From: an uncultured Eubacteriales bacterium
GTDB taxonomy: Bacteria; Bacillota; Clostridia; Christensenellales; Borkfalkiaceae
Direction of reading: 5' to 3'
Assembly: GCA_900545325.1 (NCBI GenBank)
Contig: UQZE01000017.1
Location: 1-20,319, forward strand
DNA length: 20,319 nucleotides
Below, one piece after another: positions 1 to 6,413 of this stretch (position 1 is its first letter; the number at the start of each line of letters is the position of its first letter). A model generated the notes under the pieces. It had not been told where the DNA came from. It made no database searches and saw nothing but the letters and a program-made list of their open reading frames with translations. The translations under genes were made by a program, and so were the position numbers.

Positions 1-1
1 C

Positions 2-179
2 GGCGCCGGGTTCATGTATAAAAAAATAACGGCATTGCATGAAACGGGCAGCGATGCTCGCGGTGAAAATTACGGACAAAGACAGCTGGGGAAACGACTT
101 TACCGCGCACGACAGGGTGGCGGTCGAGGTGTCGTATACGCTGGTCAAAACGGATAGTCAAAATCAGATGCCTGCATAA
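2..179 (+). other. Possible frameshifted 3' end of an unknown gene
   Basis: The left edge carries protein-like sequence in two adjacent frames. The frame starting at base 2 reads GAGFMYKKITALHETGSDAR. The frame starting at base 3 then reads VKITDKDSWGNDF and RVAVEVSYTLVKTD before a TAA at 177-179. A single-base shift near 55-63 would join them into one C-terminus rich in beta-type residues. The alternative is a stand-alone 46-residue ORF from ATG 39, but no Shine-Dalgarno precedes it. I do not recognise the family; the alternating hydrophobic end is loosely like TadE-type pilus-assembly proteins, which is only a guess. A terminator follows at 253-286, as expected at the end of a transcription unit. 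Confidence 0.3.
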
Positions 180-252
180 AACCGACGGCAGGCGGACGCG
201 CCCGTTTCCGACGACGGCGTCGCTGAACGGACCGGCGGATAAATGCATAAAG

Positions 253-286
253 CTGCCGCGGAGCATAAAACTTCGCGGCAGTTTTT
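253..286 (+). terminator. Intrinsic terminator
   Basis: CTGCCGCG (253-260) pairs with CGCGGCAG (274-281), extended by G-T and A-T pairs into the loop, and is followed by five T at 282-286. It would end the transcript of the fragment at the left edge. Confidence 0.75.
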
Positions 287-336
287 AATTATCTTGCATA
301 AAATACCGTCATTTAAAAGTATTTCAAGAGAAACTG

Positions 337-345
337 TGCTATAAT
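337..345 (+). promoter_or_regulatory. Extended -10 promoter of the DUF3810 gene, leaderless
   Basis: TGC-TATAAT (337-345) is a perfect extended -10 box; no good -35 is visible at 17 bases. The ATG at 352 lies six bases after the box, where transcription should begin, and there is no Shine-Dalgarno sequence. The mRNA is therefore probably leaderless. Confidence 0.55.
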
Positions 346-351
346 CGGTAT

Positions 352-1434
352 ATGGAAGCGTTAAAGAAAAAACGACCGAAACCGAAACTTCTCGTATTGT
401 CCTCGCTGTGCGTTGCCGCGCTCGCCTTATACGGGCTGGCGCGCATACCCGTATTTTCCGAATACGTATTCGCGCGGGGGCTTACGCGCTGGCTTTCCTT
501 TATTCTCGGTCGGCTGACCAACTATATACCCGTATCTTTCTACGAACTGACGGCCGTCTTTCTGATCGTCGGCGGCGCGGCGCTCGCCGCGCACCTGATC
601 GCGCTCCTCTGTAAAAAGAATTTCGCGCGCGCCGTTTTGTGGATTTACAGGCTGGCGGTCGCGGCGCTTTCCGTTCTGCTCGCGTTCGGCGCGCTGTACG
701 CGCCCCTTTACGGGCGGCAATCCGCCGCGGAAGCGCTCGGTCTGGCGGATACCGAAGTTACGGAGGCAAAACTGTACGACGCGGCGGCGTTTTACGTAAA
801 GGAACTCAACGAAACTTCGGCGGCGATGGAACGCGGCGGGGAGGGAAACGTCCGTCCGTCTTACGGGTTCGGAGAGCTTGCCGATAGGCTGAACGCCGAA
901 TTCTCCGCGCTCGGCGGCGGATATTTCGCGGAGTGCGAAGTGCGGCCGAAAGCGGTGCTGTTATCCGTGCCCATGAGCTATCTCGGCATTACGGGCATAT
1001 ATTTTCCGTTTTACGCGGAAGCGAACGTCAACGTCAATATTCCCCCTTACGAACTGCCCGTTACCATGGCGCACGAAATGGCGCACGCCAAAGGCGTTTC
1101 GCGGGAAAACGAGGCGAATATCGTTGCATACGCGCTCTGTATCCGTTCAGGGGACGACTATCTGCGCTACAGCGGACTGATGAACGCCGCCGCGGTGCTG
1201 CTGAACGCCCTGCCCGAAGAGAGCCGCAAAGAACTGCGCGGCGAGCTGGACGAAGAAATCCTCGCGGAATACGCCGCGGCAAACGAACATTACGCGAAAT
1301 ACGACGGCTGGATCGACGGCATTTCCTCCTTTTTCAACGATCTGTTTCTGAAATCGAACGGCGTAGCGGGCGGAACGAGAAGCTACGGCGAAACGGCGGA
1401 AAGCCTTGTGGCGCTTTACGAACAGCTCGCCTGA
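352..1434 (+). CDS. DUF3810 family membrane zinc metallopeptidase
   Basis: This 360-residue protein has a short basic N-terminus, then three likely membrane segments (about residues 12-31, 64-84 and 94-118), then a soluble domain. That domain carries HEMAH at 241-245 followed by GVSRENEAN, the HExxH plus downstream Glu signature of DUF3810 proteins; H241, H245 and E252 or E254 are the likely zinc ligands. Members are widespread in Clostridia and are annotated only as putative membrane peptidases, so the substrate is unknown. The start at 352 is supported by the extended -10 box immediately upstream rather than by a ribosome-binding site. It appears to be a single-gene unit: the next transcript begins from its own strong promoter at 1491. 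Identification is good at family level; the activity is inferred. Confidence 0.85.
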   Translation: MEALKKKRPKPKLLVLSSLCVAALALYGLARIPVFSEYVFARGLTRWLSFILGRLTNYIPVSFYELTAVFLIVGGAALAAHLIALLCKKNFARAVLWIYRLAVAALSVLLAFGALYAPLYGRQSAAEALGLADTEVTEAKLYDAAAFYVKELNETSAAMERGGEGNVRPSYGFGELADRLNAEFSALGGGYFAECEVRPKAVLLSVPMSYLGITGIYFPFYAEANVNVNIPPYELPVTMAHEMAHAKGVSRENEANIVAYALCIRSGDDYLRYSGLMNAAAVLLNALPEESRKELRGELDEEILAEYAAANEHYAKYDGWIDGISSFFNDLFLKSNGVAGGTRSYGETAESLVALYEQLA

Positions 1435-1490
1435 AAGGGAACGTGCCGAAAAAATTTCACATATTTTGTGAAAAATTTTTAAAAAGGGTA

Positions 1491-1519
1491 TTGACAAGCG
1501 CGGAAACGTCGCTTATAAT
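1491..1519 (+). promoter_or_regulatory. Perfect consensus sigma-A promoter of the large ncRNA
   Basis: TTGACA (1491-1496), a 17-base spacer and TATAAT (1514-1519): 12 of 12 consensus bases at the optimal spacing. The predicted start is G1526 or A1527. No gene of normal size follows for 600 bases, so the promoter must serve the RNA itself. Confidence 0.85.
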
Positions 1520-1568
1520 ATAGGTGAACATAGAAATCGGCGGGAGCCGTGCTGAGGAGGGCAGACCG

Positions 1569-1610
1569 ATGAACCAAAATAACGAGGAGCAGACGAGTTC
1601 GATCCTTTGA
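1569..1610 (+). CDS. Possible 13-residue peptide ORF inside the ncRNA
   Basis: GAGGAGG at 1554-1560 is followed eight bases later by ATG and 13 codons (MNQNNEEQTSSIL) ending in TGA at 1608-1610. The spacing is ideal for translation, so the RNA may carry a leader or regulatory peptide. The Shine-Dalgarno and start codon lie inside possible pairings (ATCGG 1536-1540 with CCGAT 1566-1570; CAGACC 1562-1567 with GGTCTG 1650-1655), which could hide them. The peptide is polar, not hydrophobic, and matches no leader peptide I know. It could equally be a chance ORF within a structured RNA. Confidence 0.3.
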   Translation: MNQNNEEQTSSIL

Positions 1611-2064
1611 CTTCCCGAGTGCTTAAAACGTAAGGGGAAGTTCCCGACGGGTCTGTTTCGTGCATTCAAAAAAAAGACGTCCGGAAAAGTGCCGCGCGTT
1701 TCACGGCGGAACGGGGAATGCGGGGCGTGCGCAGGGTGATTTCCGATAAAGAGGATCGTGTGAAAAAGGTTTCGGACGCAGTACGCAAAGGATAAAGGGC
1801 GCTTGAAGCGGCAGAAAATCGGGGCGGTCGGAGGAGTAAAAATAAGGACCGCGCGCACACGGGTGCGAAATTTGCCGTAAAATTCATACGATATGCGCCG
1901 CCGATTGCGGAAATGAACGCATGCCCACCGTTTTCCGAAGGAAATTACAGGAGTGTGCGGAAAGATCGGCCGTTTGCCGCCGACGCCGTTGTATAAGCGG
2001 GGTGAAAGGCATCGCCGCTTGGCGCAGCCGACGGACGGGCGATGGTCAAAACTGAATATTTTTG

Positions 2065-2097
2065 CGGCGCGGGATTTTCCCGCGCCGTTATTTTTTT
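2065..2097 (+). terminator. Intrinsic terminator of the ncRNA
   Basis: CGGCGCGGG (2065-2073) pairs perfectly with CCCGCGCCG (2079-2087) around ATTTT, followed by a T-rich tail ending in seven or more T (2088-2097). It lies 34 bases before the alr start. Confidence 0.88.
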
Positions 2098-2119
2098 ACC
2101 TTAAAATAACTTCGCCGCA

Positions 2120-2125
2120 TATAAT
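2120..2125 (+). promoter_or_regulatory. -10 box of alr, leaderless start
   Basis: A perfect TATAAT sits six bases before ATG 2132, and transcription should begin at or next to that A. There is no Shine-Dalgarno and only a poor -35. It lies just downstream of the ncRNA terminator, so alr can be expressed separately. Confidence 0.5.
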
Positions 2126-2131
2126 AAATAT

Positions 2132-3139
2132 ATGTTGAACAAAGCGGTAATCGATCTTAACGTATTGAGGAACAACGCAAAGGACGTCAAATCGAGGCTG
2201 AAAGGCGGTGCGCGTTTCAACGCCGTCGTCAAGGCGAACGCCTACGGGCACGGCGACGCGGAATGTGCGAACGCGCTCTACGATCTCGCCGATTCGTTTT
2301 CGGTAGCGCTCGCGGAGGAGGGGGTAAAACTGCGGCGCGCGGGAATAGACAAGGAAATCCTCGTGCTCGTGGAACCTTTTCCCGAAGATATGCCCGCCAT
2401 GGTGAAATACGCGCTGACGGCGAGCGTTTCGCATATAAAAACGCTTGCAGCGCTCGACGGGGAGGCCAAACGGCGGGGCGCGTCCGTTTCGGCGCATATC
2501 AAGTTCAATTCGGGCATGAACAGGCAGGGCGCGGGGATCGACGGGCTGGAAGAACTCGCCGACGCCTTCGACCGCTATAAAAACGTAAAGCTTACGGGGA
2601 TATATTCCCACCTCTGCGCGCCGGAAGATAAAAACGCGTTAAATGCCCAACTCGACAAATTTTTGCTTGCATATAAACTGATTAGCGGTTATAATAGAAA
2701 CATATGCGCGCATATTTCCGCCAGCGGCGGTTTTCTGCAGGGCGCGCATTTCGACATGTGCCGCGTCGGCCTGCTGCTCTACGGGTATTACCCCTTTGAA
2801 AGCGACGGGGCGCACGTTGCGCCCGTTATGAAAGTTTTTGCGCCCGCGTTGGAAACGCGCGGCCTTTCCCGCGGGGAATATCTTTTGTACGGCGCGGATA
2901 AACTGCAGAAAGACGAAACGGTCAGCATCATCCGCTACGGCTATGCGGACGGCCTTCCCCGCAGGAAAAGCGGAGAGCTTCTGAAAAACCGCTGTATGGA
3001 TTTAAGCGCGGTCAGGGGCGAGGTTCGCTCTTTGAACGTGCTGGAAAACGCCGAAAAGCTGGCGGCGGAAAATTCGACCATCGTATACGAATTGCTGTGC
3101 GGGGCGGCCAACCGCGCGGAAAGGATATATCTCAGATGA
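2132..3139 (+). CDS. alr: Alanine racemase, divergent and short
   Basis: A fold-type III PLP enzyme that interconverts L- and D-alanine for peptidoglycan. The N-terminal barrel is clear: K34 in VVKANAYGHG is the PLP lysine, Y38 fits the phosphate-binding tyrosine, R131 follows NSGMN, and R211 in CRVGLLLYG is the residue near the pyridine nitrogen. The C-terminal domain has the catalytic tyrosine Y261 in RYGYADGLPR and a CMD motif at 288-290. The protein is only 335 residues against roughly 370-390 for the family. After CMD the usual segment containing GDxV is missing. Near the end, the family pattern with Tyr before RVPR reads ANRAER here, so the second phosphate-contacting tyrosine appears to be Asn. 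It heads a tightly packed run with the following genes. It could be an active but diverged Alr or a racemase with another substrate. Confidence 0.85.
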   Translation: MLNKAVIDLNVLRNNAKDVKSRLKGGARFNAVVKANAYGHGDAECANALYDLADSFSVALAEEGVKLRRAGIDKEILVLVEPFPEDMPAMVKYALTASVSHIKTLAALDGEAKRRGASVSAHIKFNSGMNRQGAGIDGLEELADAFDRYKNVKLTGIYSHLCAPEDKNALNAQLDKFLLAYKLISGYNRNICAHISASGGFLQGAHFDMCRVGLLLYGYYPFESDGAHVAPVMKVFAPALETRGLSRGEYLLYGADKLQKDETVSIIRYGYADGLPRRKSGELLKNRCMDLSAVRGEVRSLNVLENAEKLAAENSTIVYELLCGAANRAERIYLR

Positions 3140-3690
3140 AAAAAGTAAGGGCGCGCAGGAAATATCTTGCGAAACGGGACAAGCTGATCGGCGCGGCGCG
3201 GGAGCGCGCGCAGTCGGCGCTGGAAGAAAATCTCTTTTCTCTCGGCGGTTTTTTCGACGCCCGCGATTATTTCGTGTATCTGAGTTTCGGCAGCGAAGTC
3301 GCCACGAACAACATCATTTCGGCGCTTGTCAACCGCGGGAAACGCGTATACGTGCCCAAACTTTCAAACGGAAAGATGCTCGCCGTGAAGATTTCGGGCG
3401 GAATGAAGGTCAATGCTTTCGGCATAGCCGAACCGACGGATACCATTGAGGCCGAAAAAATAGACGTATGCATAACGCCCCTCGCCGCCGCGGACAGGCT
3501 GTTGCACCGCGTGGGGTACGGCAAGGGGTATTACGACAGATTTTTCGCCGAAAACGAATGCGTGAAGATCGGCGTCTGCTTTTCCGCGCAGTTCTCCGAA
3601 AAGGAGATCGAAACGGAGAGCACGGACGTCGCGCTCGACGTCCTCGTTTCGGAAAAATGGATAAAGAGGAAAGAAAGTGAAAGCGTTTAA
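3136..3690 (+). CDS. 5-formyltetrahydrofolate cyclo-ligase (MTHFS)
   Basis: A cytoplasmic enzyme that converts 5-formyl-THF to 5,10-methenyl-THF using ATP, salvaging an inactive folate. The 184-residue product has the usual size. It shows the basic N-terminal helix, YVPK at 72-75, FGIAEP at 95-100 (the G-x-x-EP loop) and the hallmark VGYGKGYYDRF at 126-136, a close variant of the GxGxGYYDR phosphate/folate loop. I chose ATG 3136 because it overlaps the alr TGA by four bases (ATGA) with an AAGG just upstream, and because the product then starts with the normal family N-terminus. Translation is probably coupled to alr. Confidence 0.92.
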   Translation: MKKVRARRKYLAKRDKLIGAARERAQSALEENLFSLGGFFDARDYFVYLSFGSEVATNNIISALVNRGKRVYVPKLSNGKMLAVKISGGMKVNAFGIAEPTDTIEAEKIDVCITPLAAADRLLHRVGYGKGYYDRFFAENECVKIGVCFSAQFSEKEIETESTDVALDVLVSEKWIKRKESESV

Positions 3691-4369
3691 GTACTACATG
3701 AAGGAAACCTGGGTATTGTACGTATATACCATACTCACCATGATCACCGCGCTGGCCATCGCCGCCATCGACGAAAAGCTGCTCTGGCTGCAGCTCATTT
3801 TATTCACGCTGAATATCGGGCTTTACGGGCTGGTGGCGTTCATGCTCGTTTTCAAAACGGGGGAAGAGGCGGCGAAACTCCGCCACGCCAACGATATAAA
3901 GCGCCGCGTCATCATGGAAACGGGCGATTATTACGACTTCAACCGCCAGGGCGAATACGGTCCCTATAAAGGCGCGGTTATCGGCCTGTTCGCCGCCGCC
4001 CCTTTGCTCCTTATGCTCCTCGTGCAGGTTATTTTAGACATCGCGGGGTCGGACAGCGCGGCGGTCAGCGGCGTTATCGGCTTTACCTACGGCGCGTTTT
4101 TTCTGCCCGTCCGCGTGATTAGCGAAACGGCCAGCGTGTACTGGTCGCTCTATGCGGTGGTCGTCATCGTGGCGCTCGCGCATATCGCCTATCAATGCGG
4201 CGCGCGCAAGGTGAGAAAGCAGGAAGAAAAGATAAAAAAGACAAACGCCATGATCTACGGCAATTCGGGCGGCAAGTCCGTTATCGGTCAGAAACCGATC
4301 GAAGAAGTAGTCAAGGAAAACGCAAAATACGCCAAACGCGTGAAAAAGAAGAAGAGCAGGAAAAAATGA
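3677..4369 (+). CDS. Unknown polytopic membrane protein with basic C-terminal tail
   Basis: This 230-residue protein starts at GTG 3677, overlapping the preceding gene by 14 bases, with AGAGG eight bases upstream. I see four to five hydrophobic segments: about residues 14-31, 36-60, 97-118, 124-146 and 152-171. The first two are separated from the rest by a charged loop (about 61-96). The C-terminal 50 residues are soluble, very rich in Lys, and end in KKKKSRKK, which suggests a cytoplasmic tail able to touch RNA, ribosomes or membrane phospholipid. I do not recognise the family and propose no function. Its fixed place before rsmD and the overlaps on both sides point to co-expression with these housekeeping genes. 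Confidence 0.8.
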   Translation: MKAFKYYMKETWVLYVYTILTMITALAIAAIDEKLLWLQLILFTLNIGLYGLVAFMLVFKTGEEAAKLRHANDIKRRVIMETGDYYDFNRQGEYGPYKGAVIGLFAAAPLLLMLLVQVILDIAGSDSAAVSGVIGFTYGAFFLPVRVISETASVYWSLYAVVVIVALAHIAYQCGARKVRKQEEKIKKTNAMIYGNSGGKSVIGQKPIEEVVKENAKYAKRVKKKKSRKK

Positions 4370-4902
4370 GGGTCGTAGGCGGAATATACCGATCGAGGAA
4401 ACTCGATTCCTTCGAAGGGGAAAGCGTGCGGCCGACCGCAGACAGAACGCGGGAAAGCCTTTTCAACATTCTCGGCGCCGCGACCGTCGGCGCGCGCTTT
4501 CTGGACGCGTTCTGCGGCACGGGCGCCGTGGGGATAGAGGCGCTTTCGCGCGGCGCGGCGGAGTGCGTGTTTCTCGATGCCGACAGAAAAAGCGCGGCCA
4601 TCGCCGAGGGTAATTTCAGGCGGCTGGGTATCGGCGCAAAGGTAACGCTCACGCGGGCGGAAAATTATCTTTCGGGGAACTGCGGGGCGTTCGACGTCAT
4701 ATTTCTCGACCCGCCGTACCGATCGGAATGCGGACGCCGGGCGCTGGCGCTCATCGGGGAAAGGGGACTTTTGACGGAACACGGCGTTGCCGTTTTCGAA
4801 CACGAAGAGCCTTTTTCGGGCGAAATAGAAGGACTGTCCGTTACGGACGAAAGAAAATACGGCAGGGCGTACCTGACGTTTTTCAGGAGGAAATCGCTAT
4901 GA
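4366..4902 (+). CDS. rsmD: 16S rRNA (guanine966-N2)-methyltransferase
   Basis: RsmD methylates G966 of 16S rRNA in the 30S subunit using S-adenosylmethionine. The 178-residue product is of normal length. Visible motifs are GGIYRSR at 5-11, RPTADRTRESLFNIL at 22-36 (diagnostic for the family), the SAM-binding motif LDAFCGTGAVGIEALSRGA at 46-64 and the catalytic DPPY at 115-118 for N2-guanine methylation. Start ATG 4366 overlaps the upstream TGA by four bases; a longer in-frame upstream start would only add Lys/Arg-rich residues read out of frame from the previous gene. It pairs with coaD next door, as ylbH-ylbI do in B. subtilis. Confidence 0.95.
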   Translation: MRVVGGIYRSRKLDSFEGESVRPTADRTRESLFNILGAATVGARFLDAFCGTGAVGIEALSRGAAECVFLDADRKSAAIAEGNFRRLGIGAKVTLTRAENYLSGNCGAFDVIFLDPPYRSECGRRALALIGERGLLTEHGVAVFEHEEPFSGEIEGLSVTDERKYGRAYLTFFRRKSL

Positions 4903-5384
4903 GGGAATGCGTATTCGCGGGCACGTTCGACCCCTTTACCGTAGGGCACAGAGACGTGGTGGACAAGTGCCTGAAAATGTTCGACAAAGTGCATGTGGCC
5001 GTGCTCAACAACCACGATAAAAAACCGCTGTTCAGCGGGGAACAGCGGGTAAAATTCATAGAAAAGATATTCAAAGGCGATCCGCGCGTGGTCGTGGAAC
5101 ATTCCGACGGGCTTTTGGTGGATTTTATGAAGGAAAAAAACATCTCCGTCAACGTGCGCGGCATACGCAACGCGGAAGATTTTAAATACGAAACGAATAT
5201 GTTTTATTACAACCAGGAAATGTATCCGGAGCTCATCACGGTCTATCTGCCCGCCTCTCTCAGCAAAACGCACATTTCCTCCACTTCCATCAGAATGCTC
5301 ATCAACGCGGGGGCCGATATTTCGCCCTACGTGCCCGCAGAGATCGCGGGCGACGTTACGGCCGCGTTAAAAGACAGAAAATAA
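4899..5384 (+). CDS. coaD: Phosphopantetheine adenylyltransferase
   Basis: CoaD transfers AMP from ATP to 4'-phosphopantetheine, the penultimate step of coenzyme A synthesis. The 161-residue product has the nucleotidyltransferase motif AGTFDPFTVGH at 7-17 with T14-x-G-H17, the VRGIRNAEDFKYE block at about 86-98 and the SSTSIR signature at 127-132. AGGAGG at 4885-4890 lies eight bases before ATG 4899, which overlaps the rsmD stop by four bases. Its last 29 bases overlap the 3' end of the opposing ylbJ gene, and I see no terminator between them. Confidence 0.97.
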   Translation: MRECVFAGTFDPFTVGHRDVVDKCLKMFDKVHVAVLNNHDKKPLFSGEQRVKFIEKIFKGDPRVVVEHSDGLLVDFMKEKNISVNVRGIRNAEDFKYETNMFYYNQEMYPELITVYLPASLSKTHISSTSIRMLINAGADISPYVPAEIAGDVTAALKDRK

Positions 5385-6324
5385 CCAAAAACAAAAACGT
5401 AAAGACCGCGTGCAGGATTTTGGAAAGAAAGAACCGCGCGGTCTTTATTTTCGCCTTTTTCAAGAACACGACGGACTGCGTCATGACCGAAAGCCCGCCG
5501 AACGATATGAGAAATCCGATCGCGGGCAGCAGGAAAAAGGAGGAGGATTCTGCGGCGGCGCTGATCCCCGTGGTGCATTCCACCAGCCCGAACGCGAAAC
5601 CCTGCGCCAGTACGGGGTCGCCGAAAACGAGGGTGAAAAACCTGATCGGCAGGGCGAACGCGCCGAGATCGCTCAGCATTTCTATGAGCACGAAATACAC
5701 CGTTACGATACCGCCGAGCACCAAAATCGAAATAACGCTGTCGTAAACGGCGTTGTATATCACGTTGTCGGGCGTTTTTATTTCGGGCGCGCGCCGTTCG
5801 GATTCTACGTATCTGCCGCGGAGAATAATCGCCGTTGCGAGCACGGAAAGCAGGTGCGCGCCGAGTAAGGCGAACCCTGCGGCGGCGTCTTTCAAAATCA
5901 TGCCGCCCACCGTTCCCACGATAAAGAGCGGGGAGGACAGCGAGCAGAAACCGCTCATTTTATAGGCGTCGTTATAGGTTATCAGGTTCTGCGCGTACAA
6001 TTCGGCGGTGATCTTGCTGCCGCCGGGGTACCCCGAAAGGGCGGCGATGAAAAAGCCGTAGCCGCTCATGCCGCCGCAGCCGAACGCGCGGCGGGTGAAC
6101 GCCGCGGCCCTGGCGGCGAGAAAGGCCGCGCTTCCGAGCGAGGTCAGCAGCGCGGTGAACACGAAATAGGGAAACACCGAAGGAAGGATGTTGAAAGCCC
6201 ACAGCTTTACGCCGCGCAGCGTTGCCGCCGCGTATTTTTCGGACGAAAGGGCGAAAAGCGCCATAAACAGCAGTATGAGCGCGGAAAATATCCCGTTTTT
6301 GTACTTGGACAGGTATTTTATCAC
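5356..6324 (-). CDS. ylbJ: YlbJ-like sporulation integral membrane protein
   Basis: A 322-residue polytopic membrane protein of the nucleoside-recognition (Gate) domain type. Around residues 95-140 it shows LSGYPGGSKITAELY and, further on, CSLSSPLFIVGTVGG, which are typical of YlbJ. Eight or so hydrophobic helices span the chain. In B. subtilis ylbJ sits next to coaD, is under sporulation control and is needed for efficient sporulation. Here it is also next to coaD but on the opposite strand, converging with a 29-base overlap. It starts at GTG with no Shine-Dalgarno and a TATACT box only five bases upstream, so the mRNA may be leaderless. The family assignment is strong, but the role in this organism is inferred. 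Confidence 0.85.
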   Translation of the reverse strand: MIKYLSKYKNGIFSALILLFMALFALSSEKYAAATLRGVKLWAFNILPSVFPYFVFTALLTSLGSAAFLAARAAAFTRRAFGCGGMSGYGFFIAALSGYPGGSKITAELYAQNLITYNDAYKMSGFCSLSSPLFIVGTVGGMILKDAAAGFALLGAHLLSVLATAIILRGRYVESERRAPEIKTPDNVIYNAVYDSVISILVLGGIVTVYFVLIEMLSDLGAFALPIRFFTLVFGDPVLAQGFAFGLVECTTGISAAAESSSFFLLPAIGFLISFGGLSVMTQSVVFLKKAKIKTARFFLSKILHAVFTFLFLVIFCLLTRP

Positions 6325-6329
6325 GGTAA

Positions 6330-6335
6330 AGTATA
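6330..6335 (-). promoter_or_regulatory. Putative -10 box of ylbJ
   Basis: On the minus strand TATACT lies five bases before the GTG start at 6324. No clear -35 is present at 16-18 bases. Placed this close, it would give a transcript starting at the GTG. Confidence 0.35.
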
Positions 6336-6378
6336 TTGCGCGCGCGTAAAGATTATGCGGAAAATCCTTTCGATTGAG

Positions 6379-6407
6379 TTGTTTTTGCGCGCGAGGTATG
6401 GTAAACT
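6379..6407 (+). promoter_or_regulatory. Putative extended -10 promoter of rarA, leaderless
   Basis: TTGTTT (6379-6384), 17 bases, then TAAACT (6402-6407) preceded by TGG, giving an extended -10. The ATG at 6414 is six bases further on. The only GAGG is 17 bases from the ATG, too far to act as a Shine-Dalgarno. Confidence 0.45.
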
Positions 6408-6413
6408 GACAGT

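Larger units (their letters stand above)
1526..2097 (+). ncRNA. Large structured non-coding RNA candidate (about 570 nt), family unknown
   Basis: The interval between the DUF3810 gene and alr is bounded by a perfect promoter and an intrinsic terminator and has no plausible long ORF. It is dense in local pairings:
- CGGC/GCCG closing a GGGA tetraloop (1538-1549).
- CAGACC 1562-1567 with GGTCTG 1650-1655.
- CTTCCC 1611-1616 with GGGAAG 1635-1640, stacked on CTTA/TAAG with a five-base bulge.
- GCGGTC 1824-1829 with GACCGC 1847-1852.
- CGCAC/GTGCG with loop ACGG (1854-1867).
- ATGCG plus CCGC with GCGG and CGCAT (1893-1922).
- TTTCC/GGAAA with a GAA loop (1932-1944).
- CATCGCC 2010-2016 with GGCGATG 2038-2044.
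I find none of the conserved cores of RNase P, tmRNA, SRP RNA or the common riboswitches. The size is in the range of large bacterial RNAs such as OLE, ROOL or GOLLD, but I cannot assign it. An alternative is a long leader of alr, though the terminator and a separate -10 box argue against that. Confidence 0.6.

Noticed and set aside
1546..1575. CTGAGG...ACCGATGAACC, similar to the TPP riboswitch
   Set aside because: The sequence after GAACC lacks the required TGATCTGG-type segment and the closing arm.
1591..1610. GAGTTCGATCC resembling a tRNA T-arm
   Set aside because: The flanks cannot form the 5-bp T stem, and no acceptor or anticodon arms are present.
1731..1750. GCAGGGTGATTTCCGA, similar to the FMN riboswitch core
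   Set aside because: The other conserved FMN-riboswitch arms are missing, and no riboflavin gene follows.
1526..2097. RNase P RNA, tmRNA or SRP RNA
   Set aside because: No GAGGAAAGTCC block, no tRNA-like end with CCA and no tag ORF, and no GGTCCGGAAGGAAGCAGCC-like SRP loop; CCGGAAAAG at 1681 is only a partial resemblance.
4195..4365. Longer upstream start for rsmD
   Set aside because: The extra residues are an out-of-frame reading of the previous gene's Lys-rich tail, while ATG 4366 gives the standard family start.
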